Shown: piece by piece, positions 19,846 to 26,986 of the stretch | How positions within the stretch are numbered: the stretch's first letter is position 1 | Layout of the letters: the number at the start of each line of letters is the position of its first letter | DNA from: Closterium sp. NIES-65 | Lineage: Eukaryota; Streptophyta; Zygnematophyceae; Desmidiales; Closteriaceae | DNA length: 64,000 bases | Assembly: GCA_948144175.1 (NCBI GenBank) | Contig: CANXME010001461.1 | Coordinates: 558,001 to 622,000 of the forward strand | Reading direction: 5' to 3' | The notes under the pieces: generated by a model | Database searches by the model: none | Seen by the model: only the letters and a program-made list of their open reading frames with translations | What the model was told of the DNA's origin: nothing | Position numbers and translations under genes: made by a program

Positions 19846-21251
19846 ATGGCGTCCGTCAGCATGGGGAATGGCAAGGCCGTGCTTGCGCTTCTCGCCATCG
19901 TCACCGTCATCGCCGGTACGCTCCGTGCGCGTCGCTCTCTCGCCGTGCTCTCATGCGCATCATGGTGTTCACGCCGTCATGAGTTAATGCTCCACACGAC
20001 AGTGGGTACACGTGATGGATGCCCAATGAACACTCCCATGCGTCCGTGCCCCATCATGCCTCATGCCCCTCTCTTGCAGCGTGTCTCCTGCAGCCGTCGC
20101 TAGCAGCAGCGAGCGTATCGGTCCCAATGCGGATTGTCACACAAATGGTGATCCACAGCCGCCTATTAAGCTTCGCGTCGCGCCGCTGTGTCAACTTTAC
20201 TGCCATGCCGGCTTCTGTGAGGACGCAGGTGGAGGTGCTGTGGCATCAAAGAAGCGATGCTGGCAGTGCTGAGTGCCGCGCAATTCGGATCTTCCAGGAT
20301 TCCCATTGCAAAGGGCAGATGTTGGACGTTTTCGCCATGGGCAGGAAGAGGTGCACCTTTCGTTCCTGCTCGCCCTGCTTCCATGCTCGTATGCTTTTCA
20401 CGCCGCTCGTTTGCTCCCCCACCTGACCATCGACCGTTGCACTCTTGCCCCCCCCCTGTGTGCTGTAGTGCCAAGTATATCTCCGGTGCAGCCAAGTCCG
20501 CCCTCTGCATCATTGGTGCGTCCCCGCTTGCCTTGCCCCGCCCGCCTCTCCTCCATTCCGCTCCAGGGCCATTTTGAGAAGTCTCGAGAATACCCTGCAT
20601 AGTCGTCCCCTCACACTGACTCCGCGCTCTCACCCGCACAGCCCAGTTTGTTGCGCTGCACAGCGCACGAGTGGGTGGGTGCCTCATCTCTGCCTTCCCT
20701 TTCCCCCCTTTCGCGCTGCGCTGTGCTGCAGACGACATCTGCCAGTATGTGCGCTGCCCTGCCAACTCCATCGCATGCAGCCCAACCACCGACGATCGCT
20801 TGGCAGTGACGTGCCAGTGCTTCAAAGGCTACACTGCTGTCAGCAACACATGCCAGCGTTCCGGTAAGCTTTGTATGGATTTAACCGTACCTCTCTTTCT
20901 CTCTCTTTCTCTCCCTGTCTGGATGGACCCTCGAGCTCACCTGCCGTCTCTCTCCTTGCCTGTGCTGCAGAACCCACGTGCGTCACTACAGGCTGCCCTG
21001 CCAACTCCGAGTGTGGCAAACGCACCGGAGGCAACGAAATGGAGTGCATGTGCAAGCCGGGCTACAGTGCATTCCGTGGCATCTGCATCCCCACAGCAAA
21101 ATTCAACACCACCACAACACCTTCCAATGACGTTTCAGAAGCTTTGAGTGATGTTTCAGAATCTTCCAGCAACAATTCAGCAGAACAGAACCTCCCAGCG
21201 TCGACGCTGTACCTTCCTGACCCGCCAATTGAGCCAAGCCTTGAGGCCTGA
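19846..21251 (+). CDS. Secreted protein with two EGF-like domains, five exons
   Basis: My model joins 19846-19915, 20080-20350, 20469-20515, 20732-20863 and 20971-21251 (801 nt, 266 residues plus stop). All introns are GT-AG with pyrimidine-rich CTGCAG or CTGTAG acceptors, and the phases agree throughout. The N-terminus is a signal peptide (hydrophobic LALLAIVTVIAACLL, possible cut after LAAA). A region with IRIFQDSHCKG follows, of a type I cannot name. Two EGF-like modules come next: CQYVRC...CQC...C in exon 4 and CVTTGC...CMC...C in exon 5, one exon each. The Ser/Asn/Thr-rich tail has no membrane segment. A cell-wall or extracellular adhesive role is inference. This is the only host gene that I support in the window. 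The start of exon 2 is the least certain boundary. Confidence 0.65.
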
Positions 21252-21710
21252 ATCAATAGCCACAGCGCAGGAGAATGTTGTGCTGTTGCTGGGCTTCTCA
21301 GAAAGTTTAGAGAGGCAGTTGGTGGACGGTTCCAATGACGGTTGTTGAGCAGGCGCCAAGAAGGGTAGCTGGCTGGCAAGTTCTCAAGAGGGAAGTATGG
21401 AAGCAGCCAAGGTGGAAACAGAAGAGTCTTCTCTTGTCTAGACTGGATCAGATTTCTCTCGTTCACAACCCCATCCTTCTAGTTAAAAGAGGTTATGTAA
21501 GCCTCCCTCTCCTCCCCCCTCCCCTCTCACGTCTCCCTTGCATTCTTTTCTGAATTTTTTATCTTTGTCTTGGTTTTGATGTGGGAGGTGTTGCAAATAT
21601 AAAGCATACGAAAAGTTATTTGCTGTTAGGTTTAAGTGCAATCCCCTATATAAGCCATTAGACCTTACAATACGTAATTGTACAATTATTGTACGGGCTG
21701 CATTCTTGGA
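21252..21710 (+). other. 3' flank of the EGF-like gene
   Basis: Presumed 3' UTR and intergenic sequence. A TGTAA lies near 21496, the polyadenylation motif of some green algae, but I cannot tell whether it is used. No repeat is recognised until the AT-rich repeat starts. Confidence 0.35.
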
Positions 21711-21798
21711 CTACTTTGTTGGAGTTGGCATTATTGGTGGTACAATTACTGGTGTGGAGTGGAGGTGACAATCCTTGTGGGTTAGCTACGTACGGTAG
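21711..21798 (+). repeat. AT-rich repeat, copy 1, left part
   Basis: TTTGTTGGAGTTGGCATTAT and the following TTGGTGGTACAATTA also start the copy at 36236. The copy is interrupted at GGGTTAGCTA by the DIRS element and resumes at 35014. Confidence 0.75.
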
Positions 21799-21983
21799 AT
21801 TATAATTTTTAAACACACATTGTGTTTTTTAAAATTGTGTATTGTGAAAGCGAAGCTGCTTGTACTGCTCAATTGGCATCGTCGAAGCGCGCTAAACGCC
21901 CTTCTCCAACTACAAAAACCGTGGGTTGGAGTTCATTTCCCTCCACCCACGTTTCTCGATTTTCAAACGGCTCACTCAACACT
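21799..21983 (+). repeat. DIRS split repeat A1
   Basis: 185 bp, identical by eye to A2 at 34651-34835. It contains the small inverted repeat AAACACA-CAT-TGTGTTT near its left end and a T/A-rich start, ATTATAATTTTT. Confidence 0.88.
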
Positions 21984-22095
21984 TCTGCTCACGTAGTTTA
22001 TCCCTCCGTCCAAGCTGGCTAGAACAAAATCGCTTCCTAGAGGCGAGTCACCCTCGACCTTACTCAACGATATTTTTAACTTCAATCGCTCAACG

Positions 22096-22846
22096 ATGGC
22101 ACCGACGCCGACACTTAACAACGGGAACTCGTCCAACCCCGCCTCCGACAACGACCGTAACACCCGCGATTTGGCGGGCGAACGCCGTAACAAGCGACGG
22201 GCAGAAGATGGACCGCCCGCCCCGACTGCAGTGGACGTGCTGCTGGGCGGGCTCGAGGTCAACAACTCGGCCAACGCCCAGCAGCACCCTTCGGCGCCAG
22301 TGGCGCCAGTGGCGCCTGAGGTGCCTGTGGCGCCAGTGGCACCTGCGGCGCAAGTGGCGACGGCCACGGGCGTGGCACACGCCACTGACGCCGAGCACAC
22401 GCCAGCACCCGCGGCTGGACCGTCGCGTCAGCGCCAGAGGAGGCGGACGGCGGTCTCCTCGTCTGACGCGACGACCGCCCCTGCTTTGACGCAGGCGTTG
22501 ACCCCGGACCAGGTCAACGCGCTGCTGTCCCTTCTACAGCAGCAGCCCGTCAGCGTTACAGCCGCGGAAACTGCACTACCCGCTGCATCTGCGTCGGCTA
22601 AAAAAGAAAATGCAAAAAAGGAAAAAGGCGCGAGAGGAGCAAGGACCATTCGGCACGACAACGACGCAGCAGCAGCAGCACCCCCCGCTCCAGCGGTCGA
22701 CAACGACACCGACGACTCTGAAGATGAAGCCGGTGAGGCTCCAGTCAACAATGTTAATTTTAATGGCACGGAACACCTTCCCCCCCTCCCTTCTTCTAAC
22801 CTCACCTTTTCGGCGGCAACATTCGTCAACGACTCCGTGCGAGAGC
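22096..22846 (+). CDS. gag: DIRS Gag, N-terminal part, interrupted by copia D
   Basis: From the ATG at 22096 the frame runs to the insertion point. It is Ala/Pro/Thr-rich with repeats of VAPVAPEVPVAPVAP, basic segments (RRNKRRAE, RQRQRRRT) and a Lys-rich stretch, then a folded-looking SNLTFSAATFVNDSVREL that reaches the 5' copia LTR. Removing the copia and one AGAGC copy lets the same frame continue at 30201. Inference: this is the particle protein of the DIRS element, inactivated by insertion. A false stop, just after the LTR start, ends the naive reading. Confidence 0.75.
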
Positions 22847-22976
22847 TGTCAGAGTATTATAGCTGATGCATGTTTGTAGGCTATAGTGGGGTAGCACATA
22901 TGGGGTACAGCTTTCTAGGGTTGTATTTGTACCCAACTCTGACTTAGTCATTTCATTCCTGTTCACTTGTTTCACA
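22847..22976 (+). repeat. 5' LTR of copia D
   Basis: 130 bp, TGTCAGAG to TTTCACA, identical by eye to the 3' copy. It has the family block TAGTGGGGTAGCACATATGG. Confidence 0.93.
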
Positions 22977-23030
22977 TGGTATAGAGCGGGTCCTTCCTTA
23001 GGACCGTTTTTTTTTTTTTTAGGGCCCACC
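22977..23030 (+). promoter_or_regulatory. Primer binding site, hairpin and GGGCCCACC (copia D)
   Basis: TGGTATAGAGCGGG follows the LTR. Stem GGTCCT with AGGACC (22989-23005, loop TCCTT) comes next, then a T-run and GGGCCCACC at 23022-23030. Confidence 0.7.
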
Positions 23031-23950
23031 GAAGCGCGCCCCGAGGCGCGCCCTTTTTTTTAGCGACCCCTCGGGTCGCCATTTCCCTCGCGGCCCCGCT
23101 GTCCCTCAGACGCGGCCCCGCCACCCCTCCTGATCGCGGCCCCGCCGCCTGCTTGACGCGGCCCCGCCGCCGGCTCTGACGCGGCCCTGCCGCCCGCTTC
23201 GTCGCGGCCCCGCCGCCTGCTTGACGCGGCCCCGCCGCCTCCACTGATGCGGCCCCGCCGCCGGCTCTGACGCGGCCCTGCCGCCCGCTTCGTCGCGGCC
23301 CCGCCGCCTGCTTGACGCGGCCCCGCCGCCTCCACTGACGCGGCCCCACCGCCGGCTCCGCCGCTGCACCCTACGGCCCGCCGCTGCACCCTACGGCCCG
23401 CCGCCTCACCTGACGGCCCCGCCGCTGCACCTGCCGGCCCGCCGCTCACCTGCCGGCCCGCCGCTGCACCCAGCGGCCCGCCGCTTCACTTGACGGCCCC
23501 GCCGCTGCACCTGCCGGCCCGCCGCTGCACCCTACGGCCCGCCGCTGCACCCTACGGCCCGCCGCCTCACCTGGTCGGCCCGCCGCTGCACCCTACGGCC
23601 CCGCCGCTGCACCTGCCGGCCCGCCGCTGCACCGGTCGACCCGCCGCTGCACCTGACGGCCCCGCCCCTGCATCTCCCGGCCGAGCCGCCCCAGCAGCAG
23701 AGCCGCCCCAGCAGCCGAACCGCCCGGGAGCCGAGCCGCCCAACGCCGAGCCGCCCGGGAGCCGAGCCGCCCTGCGCCCGAGCCGCCCAGCCGCCGAGCC
23801 GCCCGGGAGCCGAGCCGCTGTGCACCCGAGCCGCCCGGTCGCTGAGCCGCCTTTCTGCATAGCTGCACGACCTGCCCTGCCTGGTGAGCACAGTCCCACT
23901 GACACTGCGAGCTCTTTCCCTACTGCTTGCACTGCGTCGCTGTCGTCGCC
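23031..23950 (+). repeat. GC-rich tandem-repeat leader of copia D
   Basis: Arrays of a unit around CGGCCCCGCCGCC with TGCTTGACG, CTCCACTGACG or TGCACC spacers (about 23090-23690), then CCGAGCCGCC repeats (23690-23850). The array ends about 100 bp before the gag ATG. Long open frames on both strands here are compositional. Confidence 0.7.
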
Positions 23951-26900
23951 ATGGCTACCCCTAGTGTCCTAGCTTTTGACGCTGAGGGTCGCGCCATTGA
24001 TTTTGAGGTCTGGTTAGACGACCTGCAGCTGTTCTTACAGTGCGACAGGGCTGACGACCTTTCTCTCTTTGACCTCACCTCTGGCGCCTCTCCTGCTCCT
24101 GCTGCTGATGCTGATCCCACTGTCCGCTCTCAGTGCGCCACCCGCGATGCTGCTGCACGTCTTGCTGTGCGTCGCCACCTCCCTACCTCTGAGCGTGCGC
24201 ACTTTAGTCAGTACAAGAGTGCTCAGACCTTGTACGACGCTGTAGATGCGCGCTACTCCTCCCCTGCCACTGCTGCACTGAGCCGTCTCATGCTTCCCTA
24301 CCTCTTTCCTGACCTCTCTGCCTTTCCCACTGCTGCTGACCTCATTACGCACCTCCGCACTAGTGACACTCGCTACCGCGCCGCCCTTCCTGCTGAGTTC
24401 TGCGCTAAGAACCCACCCCCCATGTACATCGCTCTCTACTACGTAGTCGCGCGCCTCCCTGACTCCCTTCGCGTCGTCAGGGACCACTTTCTCGCAGTCT
24501 GTCCCACCACCCTCACCGTCGACCTCCTCGAGAAGGCCCTCCTCGCAGCGGAGAAGAGCATAGTCGCTGTAGGTGCTTCTCGTGGTGACCCTCGCACCCC
24601 CATCTTTGAGGGGTGCTCTCCTTCCCCCTTGCTGCCCTCTGTTGCCTCTGCTGCTGCTGCCGACCTGCTTGGTCTTGAGTCGGTCGGCGCGGCGTCTACC
24701 CCTAGTGGGAGACGTCGCTCCAGCAAGGGCAAGGGGGGCAAGGGCGCGGGTGGAGCTGGAGGGGGCGGTGGCGGTGGCGGCGGTGGCGGCGGAGGGAGTG
24801 GGGGTGGCGGCGGGACTAGTGGCGGGGGTGGTGGTGGTGGTGGCAGCAGCGGCGGAGACGGTGGTGGTGGTGGCAGCGGTGGTGGTGGAGGCAGCGGCGG
24901 AGGTGGAGGCGGCGGAGGTGGAGGCGGTGGAGGCGGCAGCGGAGGAGGCGGTGGTGGTGGAGGAGGTGGAGCTGGTCGGGGTGGTACCCAGCAGCGTAGC
25001 GGCGGTGGTGGTGGCCAGCGCTCGCAGCGGCAGCAGCAGCAGCGCTCGCGGGACATCCCTCCGCCTCAGCAGCTTCGTGAGTGGTACGCTGGGCGTCAGA
25101 GGGGTGGGGGTACTGGTCCCTGCACCTACGTTCTTCGTTCCGGCGACCGCGCGGGTGAGCAGTGTGGGGGTGCCCACACCACCCAGCGCTGCTTTGGCCG
25201 CCTGACGGACGCTTGGCGTCAGCAGTTCCCTGGGGCTAGTGAGATCCCTCGCTGGGATGAGCTTCTTAGGGCTGGTGTAGCGATCTTTGATCTTGATTTT
25301 GATGCTATCCTTGCTGCTATGTATGCTGTGACTTATAGTGAGGAGAATGAGGGTTACCGGTGTTTCCAGCCCGACCCGGGCATTGGTACTGCTGCGCTAG
25401 GTGCTTGTGAGGCTGCTGCTCTAGGTGCCAGTGCGTCTGCGCTCTCAGGTACTGGTGAGACTGCGCTCTCAGGTACTGCGTCGTCCTCGTCCTCCCTCAC
25501 TTTCACACTTGACTCCGGGGCTTCTCGCTCCTTCTTTCGAGACCGCACTACCCTTACGCCGCTCAGCCGGCCGGTTGCGGTCTCCCTTGCTGACCCCTCT
25601 GGGGGTCCTGTCCTGTCTCACTTCTCCACTGTCCTCCCGTGTCCGGCTGCCCCTTCGGGCACCCTGTCTGGTCTGTACCTTCCCTCGTTCTCTACGAACT
25701 TGGTGAGTGGCGCGGACCTGCAGGATGTGGGGGTTCACCAGTTCACTCCTGCGAGTCAGCGGGTGACCCACTGCACGGAGGCACGCACAGGCCGACACCT
25801 GGCCACGTTCTCGCGTCGGCCGGGGTCGAGTCTCTACACCCTGACCGTTGAGTCTCCTCCTGTCCCTGCGTCTGGTCAGGTGGCTGCGTCAGGTCAGGTG
25901 CTTGCTGCTGCGTCCCGGTCAGGTCCTGAGTCTGCCCCCTGTTCTTGTCGCCTCCTGTCTCACGAGACTCTCCTGTGGCACCACCGTCTTGGCCACCCCT
26001 CCTTGCCCCGTCTTCGGAGCATGGCTTCCCGTGTCCTTGTCTCTGGTCTTCCCCAGTCTCTCCCTCCTCTCCCCTCCGGGCCTGGACCTTCCTGTGTCCC
26101 CTGTGTCGAGGGTCGCCTCCGGGCTACTCCTCACTCCTCCCACTTCCCCCCGACAGAGGCTCCCCTGCAGACGCTTCACATGGATGTGTGGGGCCCAGCC
26201 CCCGTCCGTGGGCAGGGTCACGAGCGCTACTTCCTGTTGGTGGTTGACGACTACTCGCGTTACACCACAGTCCTCCCCTTGCGCAGCAAGGGTGCGGTCA
26301 CTGAGGTGCTGATCGACTGGATCCGCGAGGCTCGTCTCCAGCTCAGGAAGAGCTTCGGCTCGGACTTTCCTGTTCTGCGTCTGCACTCGGACAGAGGCGG
26401 CGAGTTCTCTTCTCGCCTTCTGCGAGACTACTGTCGTGCACGGGGGATCCGCCAGACCTTCACGCTTCCGGACTCACCACAGCAAAATGGGATTGCTGAG
26501 CGCCGCATTGGCATGGTCATGGATGTCGCTCGTACGTCCATGATGCATGCGGCTGCCCCCCATTTTCTGTGGCCGTTTGCGGTGAGGTACGCGGCGCATC
26601 AGCTCAACCTTCACCCCCGGGTCTCTCGGCCTGCGATGTCCCCAGCCTTGCTGTGGACGGGGAAGGTTGGCGATGCGTCTGTGTTCCGTGTCTGGGGATC
26701 TCGGGCGTTTGTCCGCGACTTGTCTGCGGACAAGCTGTCCCCTCGTGCTGCTCCTTGTGTCTTCCTTGGCTTCCCCACTGACGCCCCAGGGTGGCAGTTT
26801 TACCACCCCTCCTCTCGTCGTGTTCTGTCCTCCCAGGACGTCACGTTCGACGAGTCAGTCCCCTTCTACCGTCTCTTCCCCTACCGCACTCCTTCCCTCC

Positions 26901-26986
26901 CCCCTCCCCCGGACATCCTTGTGCCGGTTCCCCCCCCGTTAGACCCCCTCCCCCCTGAGGTTCCTGCCCCCTCAGGTGTGTCCTAG
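23951..26986 (+). CDS. gag-pol: Copia Gag-protease-integrase (element D), ends at in-frame TAG
   Basis: About 1011 codons from the ATG at 23951. Gag core (residues 1-235), Gly-rich run (about 265-345), QQLREWYA motif (about 374), variant knuckle CTYVLRSGDRAGEQC...H...C (about 390-412), protease LDSGASRSFF (about 520), integrase zinc site beginning HHRLGHP (about 678), and integrase catalytic Asp (LHMDVWGP), Asp (LHSDRGGEF) and Glu (QNGIAERRIG). The frame stops at TAG 26984-26986, where other copies have CAG. The next 956 codons are in the same frame, so a single C-to-T change separates integrase from RT. Whether any readthrough occurs cannot be judged from sequence. Confidence 0.9.
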   Translation: MATPSVLAFDAEGRAIDFEVWLDDLQLFLQCDRADDLSLFDLTSGASPAPAADADPTVRSQCATRDAAARLAVRRHLPTSERAHFSQYKSAQTLYDAVDARYSSPATAALSRLMLPYLFPDLSAFPTAADLITHLRTSDTRYRAALPAEFCAKNPPPMYIALYYVVARLPDSLRVVRDHFLAVCPTTLTVDLLEKALLAAEKSIVAVGASRGDPRTPIFEGCSPSPLLPSVASAAAADLLGLESVGAASTPSGRRRSSKGKGGKGAGGAGGGGGGGGGGGGGSGGGGGTSGGGGGGGGSSGGDGGGGGSGGGGGSGGGGGGGGGGGGGGSGGGGGGGGGGAGRGGTQQRSGGGGGQRSQRQQQQRSRDIPPPQQLREWYAGRQRGGGTGPCTYVLRSGDRAGEQCGGAHTTQRCFGRLTDAWRQQFPGASEIPRWDELLRAGVAIFDLDFDAILAAMYAVTYSEENEGYRCFQPDPGIGTAALGACEAAALGASASALSGTGETALSGTASSSSSLTFTLDSGASRSFFRDRTTLTPLSRPVAVSLADPSGGPVLSHFSTVLPCPAAPSGTLSGLYLPSFSTNLVSGADLQDVGVHQFTPASQRVTHCTEARTGRHLATFSRRPGSSLYTLTVESPPVPASGQVAASGQVLAAASRSGPESAPCSCRLLSHETLLWHHRLGHPSLPRLRSMASRVLVSGLPQSLPPLPSGPGPSCVPCVEGRLRATPHSSHFPPTEAPLQTLHMDVWGPAPVRGQGHERYFLLVVDDYSRYTTVLPLRSKGAVTEVLIDWIREARLQLRKSFGSDFPVLRLHSDRGGEFSSRLLRDYCRARGIRQTFTLPDSPQQNGIAERRIGMVMDVARTSMMHAAAPHFLWPFAVRYAAHQLNLHPRVSRPAMSPALLWTGKVGDASVFRVWGSRAFVRDLSADKLSPRAAPCVFLGFPTDAPGWQFYHPSSRRVLSSQDVTFDESVPFYRLFPYRTPSLPPPPDILVPVPPPLDPLPPEVPAPSGVS

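Noticed and set aside
20063..20272. A small cysteine-rich protein in the alternative frame of exon 2
   Set aside because: It ends in a stop before the EGF exons, whereas the chosen frame joins all five exons with consistent phases.
23031..23690. CRISPR-like look of regularly spaced repeats
   Set aside because: The spacers are themselves repeats, the units are GC-rich leader arrays, and the context is a eukaryotic retrotransposon.
24439..25056. Long proline-rich frame opposite the copia D glycine run (also at 48756-49307 and 55271-55555)
   Set aside because: It is the antisense of GGN repeats in the true Gag frame and has no independent start context or domain.
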